NCBI GenBank assembly: GCA_949486985.1
Contig: CATBLW010000231.1
Coordinates: forward strand, 1 to 13,011
DNA length: 13,011 bases
DNA from: Prochlorococcus marinus str. MIT 9215
Lineage (GTDB): Bacteria; Cyanobacteriota; Cyanobacteriia; PCC-6307; Cyanobiaceae
Direction of reading: 5' to 3'
Positions 5,890 through 13,011 of this stretch are shown piece after piece (position 1 is the first letter of the stretch; every line of letters starts with the position of its first letter). The notes under the pieces were generated by a model. It searched no databases. It had not been told where the DNA came from and saw nothing but the letters and a program-made list of their open reading frames with translations. The position numbers and the translations under genes were made by a program.

Positions 5890-8030
5890 ACCACCAAGCA
5901 ATGCCAGCCCTCCTGAAGGGAGAGGGAATTCCTGACTACGCAGCCATCACTCCCGACCAGATTCAGGAGCAGATTCCGGGTCTACTTCAAAGCCTTAACA
6001 ACCAGCTCAACGAACTGGAAAGCAATCTCACCCAACAGCTTGCTTCTGGGGAAACCATGGACTGGCAGCAAGTGATGCCACCACTTCATCAACTTGGTGA
6101 GCGATTGCGTTGGAGCTGGGGCGTCGTCAGCCATCTGAATGCTGTCTGCAATAGCCAAGAGCTCAGAGAAGTGCATGCCGCGCAACAACCAGACGTGGTG
6201 CGTTTCGGCAATCGTGTGGGCCAAAGCCAACCCATCCACCGCGCCCTGCGTCAGCTGATCGACAAACCAAAAGTCCCTCTGGATTCAAGCCAAAAAAGAA
6301 TCCTGAAAGCCGAGCTGCTGTCCATGGATCTGCGCGGCGTGGGCCTTGATGGCCAGTCTCAACAGGCCTTCAATGCTGCGAGTGAACGCCTGGCTGAACT
6401 CTCAACCCAATTCAGTAATCACGTCCTGGATGCCACCCAGGGATGGAGCCTCTTACTCACAGAAGCAACGGCTGTGGATGGGTTACCACCAGGAGCCCTA
6501 GAAATCCTTGCCTCTGCTGCCCGCGAAGCCGGCGATCATCACAAAGACGGCGGAGAAGCAAGCGCCGAGAGGGGACCATGGCGACTCGGGCTCGACATGC
6601 CCCGCTACATCCCCTTCATCACCCATGCCACGGACCGCGATATTCGCGAAAAGCTCTACAAGGCCAATGTGAGCCGAGCCAGTGAAGGCGATGGCAACAA
6701 TCAACCGCTGATCGAGCAAATATTGACGCTGAGACAACAGCAAGCGCAGCGGCTTGGGTATACCAACTGGGCAGAACTGAGCCTGGCTAGCAAGATGGCC
6801 AGTGGCATTGATGCCGTAGAGAAATTACTAGAAGAGTTGCGTGCAGCAGCATTCCCAGCAGCAAAACAAGAATTGCTGGAACTGAAAAGCTGCGCCCATA
6901 GAAATGGAACACCAGAGGCTCAAAAGTTTGAGCCCTGGGATGTGAGCTTCTGGGCAGAACGCCTCAAGTTGGAGCGCTTTGACCTCAATCAGGAGGCCTT
7001 GCGCCCCTGGTTCCCCCTGCCTCAAGTTCTTGATGGTTTGTTCAGCCTCTGTGAACGGCTGTTTGGTATCCACATTGAAGTCGCCGATGGGGAAGCGCCT
7101 GTCTGGCATCCGGACGTGCGCTTTTTCAAGGTGCTGGATCGTGACCATTCAGATCTGGCTGCGTTCTTCCTTGATCCCTATTGCCGCCCGTCGAGCAAAC
7201 GCGGCGGCGCATGGATGGACGAATGCCTGGTGCGCAGCCAAAAAAATACGGGTGAAACTGTTCTGCCAGTGGCTTATTTGATCTGCAATCAGACGCCACC
7301 GGTCGACAAGACACCAAGCCTGATGAGCTTCAACGAAGTTGAGACCCTGTTCCATGAATTTGGTCATGGGCTTCAGCACATGCTCACCACGGTTAGCTAT
7401 CCCCAAGCGGCAGGCATCAACAATGTGGAATGGGATGCTGTCGAATTGCCTAGCCAATTCATGGAGAATTGGTGCCTCGACCGTTCCACATTGATGGGGA
7501 TGGCTCGTCACTGGCAAACCGGAGAACCTCTGCCGGAAACAGAATTTCAAAAGTTGCGCAAAAGCCAAACCTTCATGGAAGGATTTGCAACTCTTAGGCA
7601 AGTGCACTTCGCGTTAACAGATCTGCGATTGCACAGTCAATGGAGCCCAGAACTGGAGCTAACAGCTGACGCACTGCGACGTGAGATTGCAACCACAACA
7701 ACGGTGATCCCCCCGATCGACGACGACCAGTTTCTCTGTGCCTTTAGCCATATCTTTGCCGGTGGCTATGCCGCCGGCTACTACTCCTACAAATGGGCAG
7801 AAGTGCTCAGCGCCGATGCCTTTGCCGCCTTTGAAGAAGCGGGGCTCGATCGCGATGAGCAAGTCAAACAAACCGGAGCACGCTTCCGCGACACCGTGCT
7901 CAGTCTTGGAGGCAGTCGCTCTCCAGCAGAAATCTACGAAGCCTTCCGTGGGCGTCCAGCAACCACCGATGCCTTGATTCGCCATTCAGGGCTGAGCACA
8001 AGCGTCGCATCCCATCAAGGAGATGACTGA
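5874..8030 (+). CDS. prlC: M3-family zinc oligopeptidase (oligopeptidase A-like)
   Basis: Cytoplasmic metallopeptidase that trims oligopeptides, by analogy with E. coli PrlC/OpdA, which degrades cleaved signal peptides and other short peptides. The 718-residue length fits peptidase family M3A. The zinc site is H494-E-F-G-H498, with the third ligand Glu524 in WDAVELPSQFMENW 26 residues after the second His, the family spacing. The C-terminal substrate-binding segment SHIFAGGYAAGYYSYKWAEVL is intact. The N-terminal part (PALLKGEGIPDYAAITPDQI) is the usual helical domain. I chose ATG 5874, the third unit of the 16-bp repeat; a TTG two codons upstream (5868) and an ATG at 5901 are alternatives. 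No Shine-Dalgarno is visible. The 3' end overlaps the next gene by 8 bp, so the pair is probably translationally coupled. Confidence 0.94.
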   Translation: MPAAENHQAMPALLKGEGIPDYAAITPDQIQEQIPGLLQSLNNQLNELESNLTQQLASGETMDWQQVMPPLHQLGERLRWSWGVVSHLNAVCNSQELREVHAAQQPDVVRFGNRVGQSQPIHRALRQLIDKPKVPLDSSQKRILKAELLSMDLRGVGLDGQSQQAFNAASERLAELSTQFSNHVLDATQGWSLLLTEATAVDGLPPGALEILASAAREAGDHHKDGGEASAERGPWRLGLDMPRYIPFITHATDRDIREKLYKANVSRASEGDGNNQPLIEQILTLRQQQAQRLGYTNWAELSLASKMASGIDAVEKLLEELRAAAFPAAKQELLELKSCAHRNGTPEAQKFEPWDVSFWAERLKLERFDLNQEALRPWFPLPQVLDGLFSLCERLFGIHIEVADGEAPVWHPDVRFFKVLDRDHSDLAAFFLDPYCRPSSKRGGAWMDECLVRSQKNTGETVLPVAYLICNQTPPVDKTPSLMSFNEVETLFHEFGHGLQHMLTTVSYPQAAGINNVEWDAVELPSQFMENWCLDRSTLMGMARHWQTGEPLPETEFQKLRKSQTFMEGFATLRQVHFALTDLRLHSQWSPELELTADALRREIATTTTVIPPIDDDQFLCAFSHIFAGGYAAGYYSYKWAEVLSADAFAAFEEAGLDRDEQVKQTGARFRDTVLSLGGSRSPAEIYEAFRGRPATTDALIRHSGLSTSVASHQGDD

Positions 8031-9522
8031 CGCCCGCAAGCCTGTCAAGGATCCTCTAGCCATTACCCCTAACTGGGGACAACAGCAAGATGATCAAACG
8101 ACTACTGCACCGTTGATCGGGTTGCAGAACGTTCTAGAAACCAGCTGCCTAAGGCAGGGAATCAGTCGCAACCAACTGCTCAGCGATGTCTTGCGCGACC
8201 TTGACCATCGCCGATTGATTCCATTGCTCGCCATCCTGCCTAGAGGCTGGAGAATGGCACCGGCCCAACTACCTGAACGGCTACGGGGGTTCGCGACATT
8301 ATTGGAAGAAGGCCTACTCAGCCCTTTGCTACTTGGTGCCCTTGCCGATGATCTACAACATTTGAGCGCCCCTCCAGATGGCCAGCAGCCCAATGCTGTT
8401 GAACGCTGGCGCCAGGAATCGATCGCCATCGAAGCTGATCAAGAGGTGGCCCTACCCAACAATCTAAAAAGCTGCCGATCACTCGCCAGCCATCAATCAC
8501 AACCAAGCACAACGTCGGCGCTAGACAAGCGAAATCATGCTGAGCGAGCCCTTTTAAAAGAACGACTCGGAGCTCTTGGCAGTGAGCTGATCTGGCGCAA
8601 CGAAGGACTCGCCATGATCCAGAACGCGTCTTCACAGAGGATGAATAAAATTCTGGCCCAAGTCCTCAATCGCCTAGCTGCCAATCGGCTTCCAGAACCA
8701 TGGAATCACTCTGAACAATTTGTTTTCGAGGACGTGACCTCAGGGTCGTCACTGATCGCCAAGATGGTTCAACAGGGCTGGCAATGTGTTGGCAAAATCA
8801 GAAGCAGTGTGGCCAGTTTCGGGCTTGGTGCCAGCCAGCAACTTGCAAACGGATCTTGGCGACAGATCCCTCTGGCGGTGCCCTACAGAACCGGGATTGA
8901 GAATGACCAAAACGAAGAAATCCTGGCGCTGCTGACGCATTGCAGCTTCGAAATGGAGCTCAAATCACTCGCAGGCGAGATTATTTTGCTGCAGTACTGC
9001 CAAGGCATTGAAGGCGTCAATGGCTGGTTTGCGCTAAATGATCTGCATCGTCCCTGGCAGAACGATCGCCATAACGGCACCGTCGCATACCCAGGCGAGT
9101 CATTCACTGAGCAACGTCTCTGCGAAGCCATGGAGTTCACCGAACTGATGGCAGCAGTGCACAACATGGAAGCCAGTAGCCATCAACTGCGCATTGGAGG
9201 CTATGGAGCACTGGGCTATTGCATTGATTCAACAGCACTACTGGAACAGGCCCTGAACGGTTACGTAAACATGTTTCCACTCACACTGGGAGGCTTATGG
9301 CGAGAACGATTACGTCGAAGCCTTGATGAACTACTTGAAAAGGGTTTCTTGATCAACTGCAGCGTGGCGGATCGCTACCGCTGGGCCCTGGAGAGTTTGC
9401 CGCAGGATCTATGCATTCAAGGCTCTGCTCGCAAGGGAGCAAAGCAGAGACTGAGGAACTCTCAACCAACACATAGTCCTTTTGAACTTGTCAGAGAACT
9501 CAATGGAGAATCCTGTCTATAA
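8023..9522 (+). CDS. Protein of unknown function, coupled to the M3 peptidase
   Basis: I do not recognise this 499-residue protein. It looks soluble: no signal peptide and no membrane helix. Residues 30-115 are leucine-rich and probably helical (with RNQLLSDVLRDLDHRRLIPLL), residues 120-165 are polar and low in structure, residues 166-230 form a charged helical part, and the C-terminal third contains GGYGALGYCIDSTALLEQ followed by basic helices (GLWRERLRRSLDELLEKGF) and a basic tail. No catalytic or metal motif stands out. The ATG lies 8 bp inside the peptidase gene; an AAGGAG (8017-8022) abuts it with no spacing, which is too close for an ideal Shine-Dalgarno, so coupling or a later TTG start remain possible. 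The stop codon falls in the first, degenerate unit of the 13-bp repeat array. It is a long intact frame in an operon-like position, so it is surely a gene. Confidence 0.85.
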   Translation: MTDARKPVKDPLAITPNWGQQQDDQTTTAPLIGLQNVLETSCLRQGISRNQLLSDVLRDLDHRRLIPLLAILPRGWRMAPAQLPERLRGFATLLEEGLLSPLLLGALADDLQHLSAPPDGQQPNAVERWRQESIAIEADQEVALPNNLKSCRSLASHQSQPSTTSALDKRNHAERALLKERLGALGSELIWRNEGLAMIQNASSQRMNKILAQVLNRLAANRLPEPWNHSEQFVFEDVTSGSSLIAKMVQQGWQCVGKIRSSVASFGLGASQQLANGSWRQIPLAVPYRTGIENDQNEEILALLTHCSFEMELKSLAGEIILLQYCQGIEGVNGWFALNDLHRPWQNDRHNGTVAYPGESFTEQRLCEAMEFTELMAAVHNMEASSHQLRIGGYGALGYCIDSTALLEQALNGYVNMFPLTLGGLWRERLRRSLDELLEKGFLINCSVADRYRWALESLPQDLCIQGSARKGAKQRLRNSQPTHSPFELVRELNGESCL

Positions 9523-9523
9523 A

Positions 9524-9627
9524 TCCTGTTATGGAATCAAGCCATGAATTCTGATTATGCGCTCTGATTATGCGGTTTGATTTTGCAATCAGATCATGCG
9601 CTCTGATTATGCGCTCAAGTTATGAAG
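9524..9627. repeat. 13-bp tandem repeat array (about 8 units) between convergent genes
   Basis: Eight successive 13-bp units, consensus near TCTGATTATGCGC. The exact or near-exact ones are 9550-9562, 9563-9575 and 9602-9614 (TCTGATTATGCG plus C, G, C); 9589-9601 reads TCAGATCATGCGC. Degenerate units are TCCTGTTATGGAA (9524), TCAAGCCATGAAT (9537), TTTGATTTTGCAA (9576) and TCAAGTTATGAAG (9615). A further relic, TCCTGTCTATAAA (9511-9523), contains the stop codon of the upstream gene. Nearly every unit keeps ATG, and many keep TGA, so the array closes all frames. Units at 9563-9569 and 9587-9593 can pair as a 7-bp stem. There are no unique spacers, so it is not a CRISPR array. It fills most of the 140 bp between the two convergent gene blocks. 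Confidence 0.85.
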
Positions 9628-9662
9628 CAAGGCCCGGCAATCTGTTCTGAGGCATAGATCAA

Positions 9663-10754
9663 TCATTGAGGAGCTGAACACGCCAACTCGCGACAAATAG
9701 CAGTGACCACATCAGAACTGAAACGCTCACTGAATGGTCCCGAACGACCATTGTGGCCCATCTCAGAAATTTCATAACGCGCCAACTTGCGATGACTCTG
9801 CCACCGATTCCAATTCGAAAGCGGCAACATTGGCAAACGTCCTGGGTAAACCAGGCGTCCAAAAGCCGCTACAGGGTCTTTAGCACCAACAACCATGGCA
9901 ACACGTTCGATTTCCGCCAAGGAACCATTGCCACTAAACACGCCGCAAACAGTGATCACCTGGACAGGAACACGGCATAAGCGCTGCAACATCTCAGCCG
10001 TACCAATAGCCATTTCTCCGCCACCGCTATAACCAACCAAAACCAATCGACTGGCACGGCTCGGATGAAAGCCAATCGACTCCAAACGACGAGCAATCTT
10101 CAAAGAAAGCTCATAATTCATTACCGGACCGTAGCGACGATCAGAAGAGATGCCAACTTTGATCACATTATTCGCCTGAACCAGAAAGCTACTAAGGAAG
10201 CTAATCAATGCATTAGGATGATGCTCCTGCATGGCAAAGAGCCATCTCCAAAACCATTGGCTATAAGAAGCAGAACTTAGCGCTACTGGCATAATCGTAT
10301 AGGCCTCAATACCCTTAACCAGCAAGGCATCTTCATCAATGCCTGCCTCCAATTTCTCAAGGAATCGACTCACTCGGGGAGGGTGATCCTCTTCACTCTG
10401 ATGAATACCATCAAGGTAGATAACATAATGACGGTGCCCTGAATCATTCAGGGATGAATCGGCAAACAAATCCTTAGGGTCTGGAAGACCATCAAGCCAA
10501 CCTTCCCAGAAAACAAAATCAAGCATCACCGAATAGATGCCTGAAAGGGGAATCAGGAAAGCAAGAATAAGGGCAGTGAACTTCAACAGCTCATAGAAAG
10601 AACCACCACCAATCAGCATCATGGCGTCGCGGCGAACAACTGCCACGCACAAAAATAAAATCACAGCTGAAGCAATCAATATGCCGATGACCAGCTGGCG
10701 ACTCAAGCGCAGTTGTTCGCGTCTCTTTCGCAACCAAGTTCTAGAGAGAAGCAT
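9663..10754 (-). CDS. Membrane-anchored alpha/beta hydrolase-like protein
   Basis: 363 residues. A basic N-terminus (RTWLRKRREQLRLSRQ) is followed by two likely membrane helices (about residues 21-40 and 56-80), then a soluble domain. That domain has the nucleophile-elbow pattern LVLVGYSGGGEMA with Ser243, a later VVGAKDPVAAFG (Asp293) and EISEMGHNGRSGPF (His334), in the order Ser-Asp-His of an alpha/beta hydrolase triad. The segment HYVIYLDGIHQ (109-119) may be the first core strand. The substrate is unknown; an esterase or lipase acting at the membrane is inference only. The ATG at 10754 has a GAGG 11 nt upstream and lies 17 bp after the stop of the preceding membrane-protein gene, so the two are likely cotranscribed. 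Its 3' end faces the 13-bp repeat array and the convergent plus-strand block. Confidence 0.85.
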   Translation of the reverse strand: MLLSRTWLRKRREQLRLSRQLVIGILIASAVILFLCVAVVRRDAMMLIGGGSFYELLKFTALILAFLIPLSGIYSVMLDFVFWEGWLDGLPDPKDLFADSSLNDSGHRHYVIYLDGIHQSEEDHPPRVSRFLEKLEAGIDEDALLVKGIEAYTIMPVALSSASYSQWFWRWLFAMQEHHPNALISFLSSFLVQANNVIKVGISSDRRYGPVMNYELSLKIARRLESIGFHPSRASRLVLVGYSGGGEMAIGTAEMLQRLCRVPVQVITVCGVFSGNGSLAEIERVAMVVGAKDPVAAFGRLVYPGRLPMLPLSNWNRWQSHRKLARYEISEMGHNGRSGPFSERFSSDVVTAICRELACSAPQ

Positions 10755-10771
10755 ATTTCAGGCGGCCTCAA

Positions 10772-11338
10772 TCATTGCCGAGAAGGCACTTCACGTACCA
10801 ATTCAGCATAACTAGAGCGCCACCGCTGAGCAAAAAGAAGTGCAATCACAATCAGCGCCAATACAAACCCAGGAGAAGTAACAACAAGGCCTTTTGCGAG
10901 CGGAACAGCGTAAACAGCACGCAGAAGAAGAAGGCAATTCAGATGAATCCAGGCAAAAATTGTCACCGCGATCAGATCACTGATATAAGGAGCACCAACC
11001 AAGACATAAAAAAGACCTGGCCACAATGCCACCGTCATTTGGTTAGCAAAAGTGACCGGATCCAAAGGCACTGACTCGATCATCGCGAGAATCAAGCTGT
11101 CACAAAATATTCCCAACAAAAACGCAAGGCCAAGGCCAAATGCATCGACTGCTAGATGTACAGCGATCTGAATGGGCTTGAGGCGGTTAGCCAGCAATGA
11201 AAAGAAATGCGAGGCTGACATCGAGAATCCCACCCCTAGAAGCAAGCCGAGACCTGCTTCCATTTTTACCATTGATTGAGCAAGGAATTCCAAGGAATCA
11301 TTGATGCCAACCAACCAATGTTGAACAACTTCAAGCAC
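10772..11338 (-). CDS. Polytopic membrane protein of unknown function
   Basis: A hydrophobic protein with about four to five predicted membrane helices, including GLGLLLGVGFSMSASHFF, the AVDAFGLGLAFLLGIFC region, ALWPGLFYVLVGAPYI and FVLALIVIALLFA, and a charged C-terminus (QRWRSSYAELVREVPSRQ). The helix pattern vaguely recalls Yip1-type proteins, but I would not assign the family. I chose the GTG at 11338, giving 188 residues and an 8-bp overlap with the end of the preceding gene (GTGCTTGA), a normal coupled junction. The frame stays open to another GTG at 11392 (206 residues), but that would overlap the upstream gene by 62 bp. The first ATGs lie further in, in QSMVKMEAG. It sits between a membrane protein and a membrane-anchored hydrolase, and so may work with them. 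Confidence 0.75.
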   Translation of the reverse strand: MLEVVQHWLVGINDSLEFLAQSMVKMEAGLGLLLGVGFSMSASHFFSLLANRLKPIQIAVHLAVDAFGLGLAFLLGIFCDSLILAMIESVPLDPVTFANQMTVALWPGLFYVLVGAPYISDLIAVTIFAWIHLNCLLLLRAVYAVPLAKGLVVTSPGFVLALIVIALLFAQRWRSSYAELVREVPSRQ

Positions 11339-12032
11339 TACGCATCTCAGTCCGATTAACAATCCAAAGCACAACGATTGAAAGAATGGCACTGTAGAAG
11401 CACCAAACAGAGTTAAAGGCCATGCTGTAAGTAATCATCGTCAGGACAATTGACAAGACGATCAAGCAGCCAAAAAGCCTGACAGCTTTATCTCTAAGCA
11501 TAATCAAAGGAACAACAATCCAACACCAATAAACCACCTCACCGACAGGATGATTGTTAACAAAGTTATGATATATCGTATCAATATCATAGACAATTCT
11601 GCCGCCTGTTTCAATCGCTGGCTGAACCATTGGCGGATGCAGCAACAAAGGTACCCAGAACGAAATCCCGAGCACAGTGCCTACAAGCCAGACCCAGCGT
11701 AAAATCTTCTTTTTTTGCTCTGTTTCAGAGTGGCGTGCAATTGAATATGCACTCCATGGTATCCATATCATCCAGAAACAGTAAGCAAAAAACAGAAAGC
11801 CAACTGAGGTAATTGTTGTCAGTGGTTGGATTGGTGCAACCCCTTCCACGCCATGGCCTAAACCAGTCCAAACCATTCCTTCGATCAGCTGCTGCACACC
11901 AAAGAAAAAGGGCACCAAAGCCAAAGGTCGATACCCGGGTCGCTTCGCTTCTGCCGCAAGATGATGCGTATACAAACCAAGTGGCATAAGAACGGCAGAA
12001 GCCGTATAGCTAGCTGAAGCTGAAAAACACAT
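11331..12032 (-). CDS. Polytopic membrane protein with MCFSAS start (DUF6629-like)
   Basis: A 233-residue integral membrane protein with about seven predicted helices. The N-terminus MCFSASASYTASAVLMPLGL and the following LALVPFFFGVQQLIEGMVW resemble the family annotated as DUF6629, known to me mainly from uncharacterised bacterial proteins; this is a recollection, not a search result. Features to note are the Cys at position 2, the FGVQQLIEG motif in the second helix, and a hydrophilic loop near residues 140-165 (IETGGRIVYDIDTIYHNFVNNHPVGE) that probably faces one side of the membrane. The ATG at 12032 starts exactly at the conserved MCFSA, supporting the start. It lies 60 bp after the lipase-like gene and overlaps the next membrane-protein gene by 8 bp. 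Function is unknown. Confidence 0.82.
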   Translation of the reverse strand: MCFSASASYTASAVLMPLGLYTHHLAAEAKRPGYRPLALVPFFFGVQQLIEGMVWTGLGHGVEGVAPIQPLTTITSVGFLFFAYCFWMIWIPWSAYSIARHSETEQKKKILRWVWLVGTVLGISFWVPLLLHPPMVQPAIETGGRIVYDIDTIYHNFVNNHPVGEVVYWCWIVVPLIMLRDKAVRLFGCLIVLSIVLTMITYSMAFNSVWCFYSAILSIVVLWIVNRTEMRSA

Positions 12033-12092
12033 GTAAGAGCTGTCCTGATGAGTCTCTGTTTAAGTTTGGCTATTCATCTCCACTTCGCCAAG

Positions 12093-12758
12093 TCACTGAC
12101 AAATCAGCTTTGAGACAAGTTCATCCAAAGCCAACGGATCAGAGATCAACTGTTGATGGGTCAACACTGGAATGGCTTGCTGATCTCCCACAGGCAAGAC
12201 AGCCTGCCAACCAGGAAACACCATCAAATCCCATTGGCAGAAATAACTGGTGCATTCCAACCCCTGCAAAGCTGATACATCACCATTGAGTTGACGCAAT
12301 AAAGGACTGCCGAATTTCATATCAGCCAATCCAGGAAAAAGGAAAGCAGGAATCCACTGGGCAGTAAACGTGCCTTGCTGAGGACTCCCCACACTCAAGA
12401 AACGTTTCGTTCGCTTGGCACCAGCCAACTCTTGCAGCCAGATCCTGCTGATCACTCCTCCCATCGAGAATCCCAGCACATCGACAACCGTCTCCGTTCC
12501 CCACTGATCAACGATGGCTCGATCCAACATCGCAGCAAGCTTGCGCAGCGAGGTGATTCCCAATCGATGGGGGAGGTGGGGAACCAGCAAAGGGAAATCG
12601 TGCTGATCAAGCCGCCGCACCAACCGCCTAAAAAGCAAAGGTGTATCAAAAAGTCCGTGCACAAGCACCAAAGGACGAGGCGCTTGGGTAGCCGTTCCAA
12701 CCTCCATCATTTCGCCAGACAAAGTGAATGTGCTCAGGTCGTCGACCAATGTCGACAT
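12093..12758 (-). CDS. Small lipase/esterase-like alpha/beta hydrolase
   Basis: 221 residues with a compact alpha/beta hydrolase fold. The oxyanion-hole motif VLVHGLFDTP (31-40) comes first, then the nucleophile elbow DVLGFSMGGVISR with Ser98, then Asp177 in QWDLMVFPG and His201 in VLTHQQLISDP, giving a full Ser-Asp-His triad. The HGLFDTP and GFSMGG pattern and the SVGSPQQGT segment recall triacylglycerol-lipase or PGAP1-like hydrolases. No signal peptide is seen, so it is probably cytoplasmic. The ATG at 12758 overlaps the 3' end of the upstream gene by 25 bp; an ATG at residue 17 (12710) would remove the overlap and still leave the whole fold. Neither start has a well-spaced Shine-Dalgarno. 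The true substrate (lipid, pigment ester or other) cannot be told. Confidence 0.88.
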   Translation of the reverse strand: MSTLVDDLSTFTLSGEMMEVGTATQAPRPLVLVHGLFDTPLLFRRLVRRLDQHDFPLLVPHLPHRLGITSLRKLAAMLDRAIVDQWGTETVVDVLGFSMGGVISRIWLQELAGAKRTKRFLSVGSPQQGTFTAQWIPAFLFPGLADMKFGSPLLRQLNGDVSALQGLECTSYFCQWDLMVFPGWQAVLPVGDQQAIPVLTHQQLISDPLALDELVSKLICQ

Positions 12759-13011
12759 CTCTCAACAGCCACGCTGCCAGAGAAACCTGGAACTGGTGCT
12801 GCACATTTCCTCAGCAGCACCCTCATCGGGACAGGGCCATAAAGATCTTCCAGAAGCTGCAGCACCCGCTCGCTGAAATGTTCAATCGTTAGGCATCTCA
12901 ACTCGCAGGACAATCCTTGTAAACCAGTAATCGCCAAGCTGTAATCGGCTGTTGAGCCAAGGTCATCATCAACTGAAGACTGATCAAGATCAAGCCAAAG
13001 ACTGAAATCCA
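12734..13011 (-). CDS. 3' end of an unrecognised gene cut by the window edge
   Basis: On the minus strand one frame stays open from the right edge of the window to a TGA at 12734-12736, giving 91 visible C-terminal residues that begin DFSLWLDLDQSSVDDD and end AVERCRHWSTT. It has an acidic first part, then TIEHFSERVLQLLEDLYGPVP, likely a helix. I do not recognise the family. The other two minus-strand frames are closed in this stretch, which supports it being coding. It overlaps the 5' end of the lipase-like gene by up to 25 bp and would lead the same operon. The real start lies outside the window; a TTG at 12937 is internal. Confidence 0.6.
   Translation of the reverse strand, partial: DFSLWLDLDQSSVDDDLGSTADYSLAITGLQGLSCELRCLTIEHFSERVLQLLEDLYGPVPMRVLLRKCAAPVPGFSGSVAVERCRHWSTT

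Noticed and set aside
9524..9627. CRISPR array
   Set aside because: The 13-bp units are directly adjacent with no unique spacers, are shorter than CRISPR repeats, and no cas gene is nearby.
12375..12842. Plus-strand 155-residue open frame over the lipase-like gene
   Set aside because: It is antisense to a hydrolase with a complete catalytic triad, and its translation is low-complexity and polar with no recognisable domain.
9663..13011. Toxin-antitoxin, defence or phage island
   Set aside because: No integrase, transposase, nuclease, restriction or antitoxin-like motif is visible and there are no flanking direct repeats or tRNA; the genes look like ordinary chromosomal hydrolase and membrane-protein genes.

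Overview
The window reads as a chromosomal segment from a marine picocyanobacterium: a Prochlorococcus of intermediate base composition (low-light, MIT9303/MIT9313-like) or a close Synechococcus. This is inferred from the cyanobacterial NDH-1 subunit NdhD, a cyanobacteria-restricted DUF1824 protein, close gene packing and mixed codon use. No strain can be named from the sequence alone. There are no tRNA or rRNA genes, insertion sequences, integrases or CRISPR arrays.

Positions 1-9522 are a plus-strand block of housekeeping genes: the 3' three quarters of thrS (threonyl-tRNA synthetase, cut by the window edge), a DUF1824 protein, glk (glucokinase), thrB (homoserine kinase), ndhD (NDH-1 membrane subunit), an M3-family oligopeptidase (prlC-like), and a 499-residue protein that I do not recognise and that overlaps the peptidase gene by 8 bp. 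Positions 9663-13011 are a minus-strand block read toward the first: the 3' end of an unrecognised gene at the right edge, a small lipase-like alpha/beta hydrolase, a polytopic membrane protein starting MCFSAS (DUF6629-like), a second polytopic membrane protein, and a membrane-anchored alpha/beta hydrolase-like protein. Junctions in this block are overlapping or short (17-60 bp), so it is probably one operon. Two hydrolases with two membrane proteins suggests an envelope or lipid/ester role, but that is inference.

The most unusual structure is not a gene. Four of the plus-strand gene boundaries carry short tandem duplications of different unit lengths: 12 bp x2 after thrS, 15 bp x2 across the DUF1824 stop codon, 16 bp x3 across the start of the oligopeptidase gene, and about eight 13-bp units between the two convergent blocks. 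Three of the four units include or abut a start or stop codon. The 16-bp triplication places an ATG in each of the three frames and forms a chain of ndhD stop, mini-ORF, peptidase start with 2-nt gaps. I found no convincing new defence, mobile or biosynthetic system; the tandem duplications and the minus-strand hydrolase/membrane cluster are the parts most worth a second look.
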